Shown here: positions 46,713 to 55,587 of the stretch, piece by piece
Position numbering within the stretch: position 1 is the stretch's first letter
Layout: each line of letters begins with the position of its first letter
Assembly (NCBI GenBank): GCA_900319635.1
Contig: ONPF01000003.1
Span: 1-64,000 of the forward strand
DNA: 64,000 bases
Direction of reading: 5' to 3'
From: an uncultured Eubacteriales bacterium
GTDB taxonomy: Bacteria > Bacillota > Clostridia > Oscillospirales > Oscillospiraceae
Position numbers and translations under genes: made by a program
The notes under the pieces: model-generated
The model's database searches: none
Seen by the model: the letters and a program-made list of their open reading frames with translations, nothing else
Told to the model about the DNA's origin: nothing

Positions 46713-47675
46713 TTAGAGGAATATCCGACCCAACCCATAGGCCAGCGCCGCGCCGAAGACGGCGCTCATGAACCTCCCTGCCAGGTGCAGGGAGGTTTTC
46801 ATTTTGCTGTCCGCCAGAACGGCCAGTGTCTGGAACTGGACAGAGACGCCGCCCCAGCCTACCAGCGCCGCGGCCAGCGCCAGATTCCCCGGCGTTGGCG
46901 CGAGCCCCCGCAAAGCGCCGATGCCGCCGCCCAGCTCCCAGAAGCCCAGCAGCAGCGAGCGCGCCTGAGCCTCACTAAGCCCCGGAAGAAGGGCGAGGCG
47001 GGCGGCCAGCGCGTCCAGAAAGCCGGTGGCGTCCAGAAAGCCGCAGAACACGGTGAAGAATACCACAAAGCCGCAGACGTTCAGCAGCGCGGGCACCGCC
47101 TGCCGCACGGCCTCCGAGAGCGCCCGGGCAAAGGACGGGGACGCGGAAAGGGGCGGGACAGTCTCCGGTGCATCAAAATCCGTCCGGCTTCGCAGCAGCA
47201 GCCCACTGAAAACGGCGGCAAGGACGTGGGAGAGGTATAGCAGCAGCCCGATTCCGGACGAGCCGAAGATCCCCGTGCCGATGGCGCCGATGAGAAAGGC
47301 GGGGCCGGAGTTGTTGCAAAAGCCCAGCAGCCGCGACCCCTCATCACTGCCGATCTCGCCCCGCTCTTCCAGCTCCGCAAGATAGGCCGCGCCCAGAGGA
47401 TAGCCCCCTGTGAGGCCGATCAGCAGCGCCGTGATCCCCGCCCCGGAGGTGCGGAACAGCCGCCGCGCCAGGGGAGCCAGCCGCTGGCCGGCCAGCCTTG
47501 GAAAGCCCAGACGCCCCAGCAGGGAGGAGACGACAAAGAAGGGGAACAGGGAGGGGAGGATCAGCTCCCAGCAGAGCCGCAGGCCGTAGGCTGCCCGCTC
47601 GATGGCGGTGTCGGAGGCAATGATCAGGAGAAAGAGCGCGCAGAGCGCTGCCAGAATGGGGAGCTTTTGTTTCAT
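46713..47675 (-). CDS. ylbJ: Sporulation integral membrane protein YlbJ
   Basis: This 320-aa multipass protein has the nucleoside-recognition (Gate) fold pattern: LILPSLFPFFVVSSLLG, LIGLTGGYPLGAAYLAELEERGEI, LLGFCNNSGPAFLIGAIGTGIF and a C-terminal ELGGGIGAL segment. These are hallmarks of YlbJ, a sigma-E-dependent membrane protein needed for spore cortex formation in B. subtilis. It is somewhat shorter than the Bacillus protein. ATG 47675 is chosen for the GGAGG 6 nt upstream; ATG 47687 is an alternative. Confidence 0.87.
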   Translation of the reverse strand: MKQKLPILAALCALFLLIIASDTAIERAAYGLRLCWELILPSLFPFFVVSSLLGRLGFPRLAGQRLAPLARRLFRTSGAGITALLIGLTGGYPLGAAYLAELEERGEIGSDEGSRLLGFCNNSGPAFLIGAIGTGIFGSSGIGLLLYLSHVLAAVFSGLLLRSRTDFDAPETVPPLSASPSFARALSEAVRQAVPALLNVCGFVVFFTVFCGFLDATGFLDALAARLALLPGLSEAQARSLLLGFWELGGGIGALRGLAPTPGNLALAAALVGWGGVSVQFQTLAVLADSKMKTSLHLAGRFMSAVFGAALAYGLGRIFL

Positions 47676-47693
47676 GGGAACCTCCATGAATTT

Positions 47694-47773
47694 GGAGTTT
47701 TGAGTTTTCAGTTTTGAGTTTTGAGGAGACGGGAAAAGCGGATTGCTTTGTTGCTGCGCTCCTCGCAATGACA
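47694..47773. repeat. GTTTTGAG direct repeats plus a REP-like unit
   Basis: 47694-47725 is built of GAGTTTTGAGTTTTCAGTTTTGAG-type repeats; a related short run lies at 27163-27181. 47739-47773 runs CGGATTGC...CTCGCAATGACA, with the same ends as the units at 66-108 and 50451-50492 but a different centre. No gene is seen in the 177-bp gap. Confidence 0.6.
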
Positions 47774-47852
47774 GAGGAAGTGGTATGCAGCCTGTCCGGT
47801 TATCAAAGTATGCGCGGCGGCATAGAGATATACGGAAAAGGGGATGATGCGG

Positions 47853-48122
47853 ATGAAGAGAGCACCGAGCTTCGCGGGTGCGCTGTCGGAGCGGCTGATG
47901 CTGCCGGGAGAGCTCCTGGGCGAGCTGAAAATAAGCGTTGTGGGCGCTCGACGGGCGCTGATTGAAAATCACCAGGGACTTCTGCTCTGCAGCCCGGAGC
48001 TGATCTCCGTGCGTGGCGGGCGGGGAAGCCTGAGCCTGCGAGGCTCGGAGCTGCGGATCGAGGCCATGAACGAGAGAGAATTGCTGATCTGCGGCAGGAT
48101 TGCCCTGGCGGAGTGGGATTAG
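47853..48122 (+). CDS. yqfC: Sporulation protein YqfC
   Basis: 89 aa from ATG 47853; ATGs at 47844 and 47847 are also possible, but AAAAGGGG abuts them. The YabP/YqfC beta fold is visible: PGELLGELKISVVGARRALIENHQGL, LLCSPELISVRGGRGSLSLRGSEL, LLICGRIALAEW. YqfC is a sigma-E-controlled sporulation protein encoded next to yqfD, as here. Confidence 0.87.
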   Translation: MKRAPSFAGALSERLMLPGELLGELKISVVGARRALIENHQGLLLCSPELISVRGGRGSLSLRGSELRIEAMNERELLICGRIALAEWD

Positions 48123-48125
48123 GCC

Positions 48126-48147
48126 ATTGCGAAACTCGTTTCGCAAT
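48126..48147. repeat. Palindrome ATTGCGAAAC-TC-GTTTCGCAAT
   Basis: Perfect 10-bp arms lie between yqfC and yqfD. The core is the same as the palindrome after rlmH (43296-43321). Confidence 0.75.
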
Positions 48148-48179
48148 CTGCTAAGTGTGATATAAATAGGAGGAGAAGC

Positions 48180-49346
48180 ATGGATCGGATCACAAAGCTG
48201 CTGGGACTTGCCCGGGTGGAGCTCCTCTGTCCGGAGCCGGAGCTGCTGTTGAATCGCTGTGGAAAAGCGGGACTGGAGCTGCGGCAGATCCGGCGAAAGG
48301 ATGGGCTCACGCTCCAGGCGGTGGTGCCGGAGCGGGAGCTTTCTGCACTGCGGGAGCTGACAGAGCGCTGCCGGGGCGAGCTGCGGGTGCTGGAGCTGCG
48401 GGGCGGAAGCAAAAGCCGGGCGCGGCTCCGGGCCAGGAAGGCGCTGCTGTTGGCGCTGGCGCTGGTTTTAGCGCTGCTGCTGAGCTCCTCTCTCTTTATC
48501 TGGGAGATCCAGGTGCAGGGCTGCGAGACTCTGAGCCAGGGGCAGATCCTCCGTGCGCTGGCCGACTGCGGGGTGGAGCCGGGCTGCTTCTGGCCGGGGA
48601 TCTCCGTGGATCTGGTGCGCAGCCGGATGCTGACGGAGCTTCCGGAGCTTGCATGGATGACGCTGCGCATCTCCGGCTCCCGGGCGGTGGTGCTGGTACA
48701 GGAGCGGCGGGAGAAGCCGGAGATCTATCGGGAGGAGCAGGCGGCGGACATCGTGGCCGCCGCCCCCGGCGTGATCCGGGAGATGACGGTGCTCAACGGC
48801 CGGGCACTGGTGCAGCCGGGGGACGCGGTGCTGGCGGGGGAAGTGCTTGTCAGCGGCAGCATGGAGAGCCAGACGGCGCCGAGCCGTTCCGTTCGCGCCC
48901 GGGCGGAGATCCGGGCGGACACCTGGCATGAACTCACGGCGGCATGCCCCCTGGAGATGCTGCAGCAGCGGGAGTCGGGGCGCTCTTCCAGCCGATTTTC
49001 CCTGCAATTCGGAAAAAAGCGGCTGAAAATCAGCGGTTTTTCCGGAAAAGCCCTTGACGAATGTGATACAATCGTGCATGAATATAGCTTGGGGATTGAG
49101 GGGCTTTTCTCGCTTCCGGTGAAGCTGATCCGGGAGGAGCGGCGGAGCCTGTCCCCCACAGGGACGGAGGCGGCACGGGAGCAGGAGATGGAGACCGCGC
49201 TTGTGCGGCGGCTGGAGGAGCAGATCGACGGGGAGATCCTGGAGAGCAGCTTTTCCGTCGGCCGGGCGGACGGCCTGCTGCTGGTGACCCTTCGCGCCCA
49301 TTGCGTTGAGAATATTGCACAGACGGCGGAGCTTTCGCCGCCGTGA
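48180..49346 (+). CDS. yqfD: Sporulation protein YqfD
   Basis: 388 aa. A cytosolic N-terminal domain (to about residue 75) is followed by a basic stretch and one membrane helix (ALLLALALVLALLLSSSLFIW). The extracytoplasmic part begins WEIQVQGCETLSQGQILRALADCGVEPG, a POTRA-like segment, and continues with the YqfD domain (GVIREMTVLNGRALVQPGDAVLAGEVLVSG). It is expressed in the mother cell of Bacillus. GGAGGAGAAGC precedes the ATG. Confidence 0.9.
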   Translation: MDRITKLLGLARVELLCPEPELLLNRCGKAGLELRQIRRKDGLTLQAVVPERELSALRELTERCRGELRVLELRGGSKSRARLRARKALLLALALVLALLLSSSLFIWEIQVQGCETLSQGQILRALADCGVEPGCFWPGISVDLVRSRMLTELPELAWMTLRISGSRAVVLVQERREKPEIYREEQAADIVAAAPGVIREMTVLNGRALVQPGDAVLAGEVLVSGSMESQTAPSRSVRARAEIRADTWHELTAACPLEMLQQRESGRSSSRFSLQFGKKRLKISGFSGKALDECDTIVHEYSLGIEGLFSLPVKLIREERRSLSPTGTEAAREQEMETALVRRLEEQIDGEILESSFSVGRADGLLLVTLRAHCVENIAQTAELSPP

Positions 49347-49360
49347 AGGGAAGACTGCAC

Positions 49361-50377
49361 ATGATTGATAAAACCATCGAAGTGGAACGGATGGACGATG
49401 TGATCCAGGTTTTCGGCTCCTTTGACCAGAACCTGCGGATCATTGAGAGCGAGCTGGGCGTCAAGGTGCTGGATCGGGACGATCAGCTCCATATCTGCGG
49501 CGAGGCGGAGGACGTGATGCTGGCGGAGAAGGCCATCAACGGCCTGCTGACCCTGGCCGCCAAGGGGGAGAATATCGACGCGCAGAACGTGCGCTATATC
49601 CTCAAGCTGGTGGCCGAGGGCAAGGAAAAGCAGATCGAGGAGCTGGCAGGCGACGTCATCTGCATCACCGCCAAGGGCAAGCCCATCAAGCCCAAGACCC
49701 TGGGCCAGCGGGACTACTGCAAGGCCATTCAGGACAACACCATCACCCTGGGCATCGGCCCGGCGGGCACCGGCAAGACCTATCTGGCCGTGGCCGCCGC
49801 GGTGGCGGCCTTCCGGGCGGAGGAGGTCAACCGCATCATCCTGACCCGCCCCGCGGTGGAGGCGGGGGAGCGGCTGGGCTTTTTGCCCGGCGACCTGCAG
49901 AGCAAGGTGGATCCCTATCTCCGCCCGCTCTACGACGCGCTGTTCGACATGCTGGGCCCCGACACCTATCAGAAGTACCTGGAGCGGGGCAATATCGAGG
50001 TGGCGCCCCTGGCCTACATGCGCGGCCGCACCCTGGACGACAGCTTTATCATCCTGGACGAGGCGCAGAACACCTCCCGGGAGCAGATGAAGATGTTCCT
50101 GACCCGCATCGGCTTCGGCTCCAAGGTGGTCATCACCGGCGACATCACCCAGATCGACCTGCCGGAGGACAAGGTCAGCGGCCTGAAGGTGGCCATGAAG
50201 GTGCTGGACGGCATTGAGGACATTGACATCTGCACTCTCACCGGCGCGGACGTGGTGCGCCACCGCCTGGTGCAGAAGATCATCGAGGCCTATGAGGTCT
50301 ATGACAAGAAAAACCCGCCCGAGACGGCGAAGAAGCCCCAGCCCAACGCCCCCCGGGGGAGATACCGGAAATTATGA
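49361..50377 (+). CDS. PhoH family protein (PhoL-type ATPase)
   Basis: 338 aa. An N-terminal KH-like region is followed by the PhoH ATPase core: Walker A GIGPAGTGKTYLAVA, ILTRPAVEAGERLGFLPGDLQSKVDPYLRPLYDAL, Walker B FIILDEAQNTSREQMKMFLTRIGFGSK, and ITGDITQIDLP. PhoH proteins are thought to be RNA helicase- or RNase-associated ATPases and are typically encoded with ybeY, as here. I prefer ATG 49361 over GTG 49343, which overlaps the yqfD stop; both are possible. Confidence 0.9.
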   Translation: MIDKTIEVERMDDVIQVFGSFDQNLRIIESELGVKVLDRDDQLHICGEAEDVMLAEKAINGLLTLAAKGENIDAQNVRYILKLVAEGKEKQIEELAGDVICITAKGKPIKPKTLGQRDYCKAIQDNTITLGIGPAGTGKTYLAVAAAVAAFRAEEVNRIILTRPAVEAGERLGFLPGDLQSKVDPYLRPLYDALFDMLGPDTYQKYLERGNIEVAPLAYMRGRTLDDSFIILDEAQNTSREQMKMFLTRIGFGSKVVITGDITQIDLPEDKVSGLKVAMKVLDGIEDIDICTLTGADVVRHRLVQKIIEAYEVYDKKNPPETAKKPQPNAPRGRYRKL

Positions 50378-50381
50378 AAGC

Positions 50382-50492
50382 GTAGGGGCGACCTGCGGTC
50401 GCCCGTCGACCCGCGCCAGATCCACGGGGAACCACAGGGCGCTCTTATGATGTCATTGCGAGGCCAGTGCGTACACTGGCCGTGGCAATCCG
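50382..50492. repeat. GTAGGGGCG palindrome and REP-like unit
   Basis: 50382-50410 contains GGGGCGACC-TGC-GGTCGCCC, a member of the GTAGGGGC family. 50451-50492 is TGTCATTGCGAG, then GCCAGTG-CGTA-CACTGGC, then CGTGGCAATCCG, the fullest copy of the REP-like family. Both lie between phoH and ybeY. Confidence 0.7.
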
Positions 50493-50523
50493 TTTTTCTC
50501 AACATAAGAAAGAAGGAAAAACC

Positions 50524-51003
50524 ATGAACCATGAGATCTATGTGAGCCGGGAAGTCAAAAACCTCGGCCATAACAACGCCGCGCGGCTCATCAAGGCCGC
50601 GGCCATCCGCGCCCTGGACGCGGAAAAGGTTGACGTAAATTGTGTTATTTCAGTTATGTTAACCGACGACGAGGGTATCCGCCAGGTGAACCGGGAGTTT
50701 CGGGACATCGACCGGGAAACGGACGTGCTGTCCTTCCCGCTGAACGAGCTCACGCCGGGAGAATTTGACCCGGCCTGCTGTGAAAGAGATCTGGACACCG
50801 GCGCGGTGCTGCTGGGGGACATGATGATCTCCCTGCCTCGCTGCGAGGAGCAGGGCGCGGAGTTCGGCCACGGCTTTGACCGGGAGATCCAGTATCTGAC
50901 GGTGCATTCGGTGCTCCATCTGCTGGGCTACGACCATGTGGACGAGGGCCCCATGAAAGCCCAGATGCGGGCCCGGGAGAAGGCCATTATGGGGGACGAA
51001 TAA
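50524..51003 (+). CDS. ybeY: rRNA maturation endoribonuclease YbeY
   Basis: 159 aa. This zinc metalloendoribonuclease acts in 16S rRNA 3' maturation and ribosome quality control. The metal motif HSVLHLLGYDHVDE (HxxxHxxxxxH) is near the C-terminus, with FRDIDRETDVLSFPL and LLGDMMISLPRCEEQ before it. ATG 50524 is preceded by AAGAAGGAAAA. It lies in the usual phoH-ybeY-era order, although a MITE-like element separates it from era. Confidence 0.93.
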   Translation: MNHEIYVSREVKNLGHNNAARLIKAAAIRALDAEKVDVNCVISVMLTDDEGIRQVNREFRDIDRETDVLSFPLNELTPGEFDPACCERDLDTGAVLLGDMMISLPRCEEQGAEFGHGFDREIQYLTVHSVLHLLGYDHVDEGPMKAQMRAREKAIMGDE

Positions 51004-51005
51004 GC

Positions 51006-51158
51006 CCCCCTTGCCTAAAGGGGGGTGCCCCAGTTCGCAAACTGGGGCGGGGGGATAGTTCTCGTGGTCATCACCTCGCCATGAGCGCTCAATGGTCCGA
51101 AAGAATCCCCCAGTCACCCTCGCTTTGCTCGGATGACAGCCCTCTTTAGGCAAGGGGG
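51006..51158. mobile_element. 153-bp MITE-like element with 15-bp terminal inverted repeats
   Basis: CCCCCTTGCCTAAAG (51006-51020) and its exact complement CTTTAGGCAAGGGGG (51144-51158) bound a non-coding interior with a CCCCAGTTCGCAAACTGGGG hairpin. There is no transposase. It sits 3 nt after the ybeY stop and 28 nt before era. I see no clear target-site duplication. Confidence 0.75.
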
Positions 51159-51186
51159 CCAATAAAGAATTACGGGAGATATTGTA

Positions 51187-52074
51187 ATGACAAAATCGGC
51201 AATGATTACCCTGTGCGGGCGGCCCAATGTGGGCAAGTCCACGCTGACAAACGCCCTGGTGGGCGAGAAGGTGGCCATCGTATCCAATAAGCCCCAGACC
51301 ACCCGCAACCGCATCACCGCCATCGTGAACCGGGGGGACACCCAGTTCGTGCTGATGGACACCCCGGGCTTCCACAAACCCCGGACCCGCTTGGGCGACT
51401 ACATGGTGAACGTGGTGAAGGAGAGCGTGGCGGACGTGGACTGCGTCCTGCTGCTGGTGGAGCCCGTGGCCGCCGTCGGCCCCCAGGAGGAGGCGCTGAT
51501 CGAGCGCTTGAAGCAGTCCGGCGCCCCGGCGATCCTGGTCATCAACAAGATCGACACCGTGGACAAGGCCCGGCTGCTGGAGGTCATGGCCCTCTATTCC
51601 CAGGCCTATGACTTTGACGCCATTCTGCCCATTTCCGCCAAGACCGGGGACGGACTGGAGGAGCTGATGGCGGAGCTGGAGAAGTACGCCGCCGAGGGGC
51701 CCCACTTTTTCCCCGAGGACATGATCACCGATCAGCCGGAGCGGCAGATCTGCGCGGAGCTGGTGCGGGAGAAGCTGCTGCAGTGCCTGGACAAGGAGAT
51801 CCCCCACGGCACGGCGGTGGAGGTCACCCGCTTTAGCGAGCGGGACAACGGCATCATCGACCTGGAAGTGACCATTTACTGCGAAAAGGACAGCCACAAG
51901 GGCATTATCATCGGCAAAAAAGGCGCGATGCTGAAAAAAATCGGGGAGCTGGCCCGGCAGGACATCGAGGACTTCATGGGCACGAAGGTTTTCCTGCAGA
52001 CCTGGGTGAAGGTGAAGGAGAACTGGCGGGACTCCCTGGCGCAGCTGCGCAACTTCGGCTTTACGGAAGACTGA
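51187..52074 (+). CDS. era: GTPase Era
   Basis: 295 aa. Era binds the 3' end of 16S rRNA and assists 30S assembly. G1 GRPNVGKST, G2 in KPQTTRNRI, G3 DTPGFH, G4 NKID and G5 SAKTGDG are all present. The KH domain has YCEKDSHKGIIIGKKGAMLKKIG near the C-terminus. GGGAGATATTGTA precedes the ATG, perhaps supplied partly by the edge of the MITE-like insertion. Confidence 0.97.
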   Translation: MTKSAMITLCGRPNVGKSTLTNALVGEKVAIVSNKPQTTRNRITAIVNRGDTQFVLMDTPGFHKPRTRLGDYMVNVVKESVADVDCVLLLVEPVAAVGPQEEALIERLKQSGAPAILVINKIDTVDKARLLEVMALYSQAYDFDAILPISAKTGDGLEELMAELEKYAAEGPHFFPEDMITDQPERQICAELVREKLLQCLDKEIPHGTAVEVTRFSERDNGIIDLEVTIYCEKDSHKGIIIGKKGAMLKKIGELARQDIEDFMGTKVFLQTWVKVKENWRDSLAQLRNFGFTED

Positions 52075-52154
52075 TCTTCAGCCTGTTTGTATAACAAAAA
52101 CTGGCGCTGATGTTCCGCCCTGCTCTGCGCACACTAAGGGCAGAGGTGGTCAAC

Positions 52155-52295
52155 ATGGAACTCGACGCGATCTGGCAGACCTTCGCCGAGACCGGCGACC
52201 CCGTCTGCTACATGCTTTACAAGGCCGCGAAGAACGCGAAGCCGGAGCAGAAAAACGACGCGGGGACGGATGAAAAGCCCCGCGCCTCGGACTGA
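52155..52295 (+). CDS. yqzL: YqzL family small protein
   Basis: 46 aa. The N-terminal half, MELDAIWQTFAETGDPVCYMLYKAAK, matches the short conserved core of YqzL (W-x-x-F-x-x-TG...YLLYK). The tail is charged and variable. It lies between era and recO exactly as in Bacillus. AGAGGTGG stands upstream of ATG 52155. The function is unknown in the family. Confidence 0.8.
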   Translation: MELDAIWQTFAETGDPVCYMLYKAAKNAKPEQKNDAGTDEKPRASD

Positions 52296-52307
52296 GGTTT
52301 ACATAAC

Positions 52308-53054
52308 GTGTTTAACACCACCAAGGGTCTCGTCCTGCGGGAGACCCGCTACAAGGAGGCCGACCGGATCCTGACGATCCTGACGGAGACGGACGGCAAA
52401 ATCACCGCCAAGGCGCGGGGCGCCCTGCGCAAGTCCAGCCGCACGGCGGCGGCCACCCAGCAGCTCACCTGGTCGGAGCTGACTCTCTTCGGCAACCGGG
52501 GCAAGTGGACGGTGAACGAGGGCAGCGTGATCGAGGGCTTTGCCGGTCTGCGGCAGGACATTCAGCTTCTGGCCCTGGGCAGCTATTTTGCCGAGTGCCT
52601 GGAGGCCTTCGCCGTGGAGGAGCAGCCGGATCCCCGGCTTCTGCAGCTGGGGCTCAATTCCCTCTACGCCCTCAGTGAGAATCTGGGGGAGCCGGAGAAA
52701 ATCAAGGCCGCCTTCGAGCTGCGGCTGATGTGTCTCGCGGGCTTTCAGCCCAACGTCCAGGGCTGCGCCGTCTGCGGCAAGACAGAGCCGGAGGACCCGG
52801 TGCTGAGCCTGGGGGACGGGGTGCTCTGCTGCCGGAGCTGCAGCAGAGCTGCCTGGGACGGCGTGCTGCTGGAGGAGGATGCGCTGGCCGCCATGCGCTA
52901 CATTGTGGCGGCTCCGGCGAAAAAGCTCTTTTCCTTCCGCCTGGAGGGGAAGGCGCTGCAAAACCTCTCCCGCAGGCCCACGCCGAGCGGCACTTTTCCA
53001 CACTGGAATATTATAAACAATTTCGATAGAACCACACGTAGAGGCGATTCATGA
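52308..53054 (+). CDS. recO: DNA repair protein RecO with aberrant C-terminus
   Basis: 248 aa from GTG 52308. RecO loads RecA with RecR. The N-terminal OB-fold (TKGLVLRETRYKEADRILTILTETDGKITAKARGALR) and the zinc site (CAVCGK and CCRSC) are intact. The last 25 or so residues (NLSRRPTPSGTFPHW onward) do not look like RecO. The +2 frame over 52970-53029 encodes AHAERHFSTLEYYKQFR and a stop, which is the usual RecO ending. A small insertion or deletion near 52965-52985 therefore seems to have shifted the frame; activity may be kept because the core is complete. Confidence 0.88.
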   Translation: MFNTTKGLVLRETRYKEADRILTILTETDGKITAKARGALRKSSRTAAATQQLTWSELTLFGNRGKWTVNEGSVIEGFAGLRQDIQLLALGSYFAECLEAFAVEEQPDPRLLQLGLNSLYALSENLGEPEKIKAAFELRLMCLAGFQPNVQGCAVCGKTEPEDPVLSLGDGVLCCRSCSRAAWDGVLLEEDALAAMRYIVAAPAKKLFSFRLEGKALQNLSRRPTPSGTFPHWNIINNFDRTTRRGDS

Positions 53055-53139
53055 ATCGCCCGCAGAACAGGAACTGTGTCCGATAGCGGGCCGTTCGTGA
53101 ACGGCCCCTACAGAAAAATGCGGAGCCCCGCCCCTACAA
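53038..53139. repeat. GTAGGGGC-family palindromes, two opposed copies
   Basis: CGTAGAGGCGATTCATGAATCGCCCG (53038-53063) and, inverted, CGGGCCGTTCGTGAACGGCCCCTAC (about 53087-53111), then a further CCCCTACA. They overlap the shifted recO 3' end and fill the gap to mutS2. Confidence 0.65.
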
Positions 53140-53158
53140 GAGATAACGGAGATTTAAC

Positions 53159-55531
53159 ATGAGTTTTTTTGAAAAATCCCTGAATACACTGGAGCTGCCT
53201 GCCGTGCTGAACATGCTGGCGCAGCAGGCCGTGGGCGACGTGGCCAAGGAGCGGGCGCTGCTGCTCACCCCCGCCTCGGATCCCTTTGAGGTCAAGCACC
53301 GTTTGGAAGAGACCAGCGCCGCCAAAACCATGATGGTGGTGCGGGGCAGTCCCTCCTTTTCCGGCGTCAAGGACGTACGCGCCTCCCTGGCGAGAGCCGA
53401 TCTGGGCGGCGCTCTGAACACCCGGGAGCTGCTGGACATTGCGAGAGTGCTGCAGTGCGCAAGGCTGGTGCGAGGCTATATCGCGGATGACAAGCTGGGG
53501 CAGACCTGCATCGACTCGCTCTTCCACGCCCTGCGGGCCAACAAGTTCCTGGAGGAAAAGATCACCACCTCTATTGTTGGGGAGGACGAGATCGCAGACG
53601 GCGCCTCCAACGAGCTGGCGGACATCCGCCGCAAGATGCGCGCCGCCGCCGCCCGCGCCCGGGAGGCGCTGCAGAAGATTCTCTCCTCGCCCTCCTATGC
53701 CAAGGCCCTGCAGGAGCCCATCATCACCATGCGCTCCGACCGCTATGTGGTGCCGGTGAAGGCAGACCACAAGGGCGCGGTGCCAGGGCTGGTGCATGAT
53801 ATTTCCGCTACCGGACAGACGCTCTTTGTGGAGCCCATGGCGGCGGTGAAGGCCAACAATGAGCTGCGGGAGCTGGCCGCCAAGGAGAAACTGGAGATCG
53901 AGCGGATCCTGGCCGAGCTCTCCGCCGACTGCGCTGAGCACCGCACGGATATCGACTCGGACTTTGACCTGCTGGTGCGGCTGGATCTGATCTTCGCCAA
54001 GGCCAAGCTCAGCTACAAGCTGGACTGCCAGGAGGCCAGTCTGGAAGGGGAGGGCATCGTCCTGCGCAAGGCGCGGCACCCGCTGCTGGACCCCGCCAAG
54101 GCCGTGCCCATCAACGTGGAGCTGGGGGACGCCTTTGATACCCTGGTCATCACCGGCCCCAATACCGGCGGCAAGACCGTGTCGCTGAAGACCATCGGCC
54201 TGCTCGCCGCCATGAACCAGTGCGGCCTGCACATCCCCGCCGCCGACGGCAGCAATCTGCCCGTCTTCCGCCACATCCTGGCGGACATCGGCGACGAGCA
54301 GAGCATCGAGCAGAGCCTTTCCACCTTCTCAGCCCACATGACCAACATTGTGAGCATTCTGGCCGAGTGCGACGAGAAATCCCTGCTGCTCTTTGATGAG
54401 CTGGGCGCGGGCACCGACCCCACCGAGGGGGCGGCGCTGGCCATCTCCATCATCGAATACGCCCGGCAGAAGGGCGCCATGATCGCCGCCACCACCCACT
54501 ACGCGGAGCTGAAGGTCTACGCCACCAACGAGCCGGGGGTGCAGAACGCCTCCTGCGAGTTTGATGTGGAGACCCTGCGCCCCACCTACCATCTGCTGGT
54601 GGGCATCCCCGGCAAGTCCAACGCCTTTGCCATTTCCAAGCGTCTGGGGCTGGGAGAGGACATCATCGAGGACGCCAAAAAGCGCGTCAACACCGACAGC
54701 GCCAGCTTCGAGGCCACCATCGAGAAGCTGGAGCAGACCCGGCTTCTGCTGGAGAAGGATCGGGAAGAGGCGTCCAAAAAGCTCCGGCAGGCAGAGGAGC
54801 AGGCCAAGAAGGCCTCCTTCCTGCGGGCGGAGCTGGAGGTGCGGCTGGAGAAGGCCGACCAGAAGGCTAAGCGGGACGCGGAGCGCATCATCCGCGAGGC
54901 CCGGGACACCGCCGAGGCCACCTTCCGGGAGCTGGACGAGATGCGGGAGAAGATCAACGAGGAGGACAACGTCCAGCGCATCAACGAGGCCAGAAGCGAG
55001 CTCAGACGGAAGCTGAACCAGTCCGAGGAGGCGCTGCGCAGCCAGGACGCGCCCCCGGCGGAGGAGCAGAAATCCGCCCGCCCCGTGCGCCCCGGGGACA
55101 CCGTGCAGATCAAGTCCATGGGCATGAAGGCGGAGGTCATCTCCGTCTCCCCCGAGCGGGTGCTGACCCTGCGTGCGGGCATCATGAACGTGACCGCCAG
55201 GGAGGACGAGGTGCTGCTGCTGGAGGGCGTGAGCCAGAAGCCCAAAGCCGTGGGCGGCACCGGCCCGGCCACCCTCCGCGCCGCCGCCTTCCCGGCGGAG
55301 GTGGATCTCAGGGGCATGGAGGTCATCGACGCCCTGCTGACTGCCGAGCAGTACCTGGACGGCGCGGTGATGGCCAAGCTCAAGACCGTCACCATTATCC
55401 ACGGCAAGGGCACCGGCGCCCTGCGTACCGCCGTGCAGAACATGCTGCGGCATAACAAGAGCGTCAAATCCTTCCGCCTGGGGCGCTATGGCGAGGGCGA
55501 AGCCGGGGTCACCGTGGTCGAACTGAAATAA
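53159..55531 (+). CDS. mutS2: Endonuclease MutS2
   Basis: 790 aa, full length. MutS2 resolves branched DNA or rescues stalled ribosomes depending on species. The core/lever region is followed by ATPase Walker A ITGPNTGGKTVSLKT, Walker B LLLFDELGAGTDPTEG, and STFSAHMTNIVSIL. A long charged coiled coil (about residues 510-640) comes next, then a KOW-like segment (RPGDTVQIKSMGMKAEV). The C-terminal Smr nuclease domain has VDLRGMEVIDALLTAEQYLD and TIIHGKGTGALR. The ribosome site is weak (ACGGAG). Confidence 0.96.
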   Translation: MSFFEKSLNTLELPAVLNMLAQQAVGDVAKERALLLTPASDPFEVKHRLEETSAAKTMMVVRGSPSFSGVKDVRASLARADLGGALNTRELLDIARVLQCARLVRGYIADDKLGQTCIDSLFHALRANKFLEEKITTSIVGEDEIADGASNELADIRRKMRAAAARAREALQKILSSPSYAKALQEPIITMRSDRYVVPVKADHKGAVPGLVHDISATGQTLFVEPMAAVKANNELRELAAKEKLEIERILAELSADCAEHRTDIDSDFDLLVRLDLIFAKAKLSYKLDCQEASLEGEGIVLRKARHPLLDPAKAVPINVELGDAFDTLVITGPNTGGKTVSLKTIGLLAAMNQCGLHIPAADGSNLPVFRHILADIGDEQSIEQSLSTFSAHMTNIVSILAECDEKSLLLFDELGAGTDPTEGAALAISIIEYARQKGAMIAATTHYAELKVYATNEPGVQNASCEFDVETLRPTYHLLVGIPGKSNAFAISKRLGLGEDIIEDAKKRVNTDSASFEATIEKLEQTRLLLEKDREEASKKLRQAEEQAKKASFLRAELEVRLEKADQKAKRDAERIIREARDTAEATFRELDEMREKINEEDNVQRINEARSELRRKLNQSEEALRSQDAPPAEEQKSARPVRPGDTVQIKSMGMKAEVISVSPERVLTLRAGIMNVTAREDEVLLLEGVSQKPKAVGGTGPATLRAAAFPAEVDLRGMEVIDALLTAEQYLDGAVMAKLKTVTIIHGKGTGALRTAVQNMLRHNKSVKSFRLGRYGEGEAGVTVVELK

Positions 55532-55587
55532 AATCGCGCCGAAGCCTCTTTCGGAAATAGGCAAAATCACGAAAGAGCGGAAAGCAG

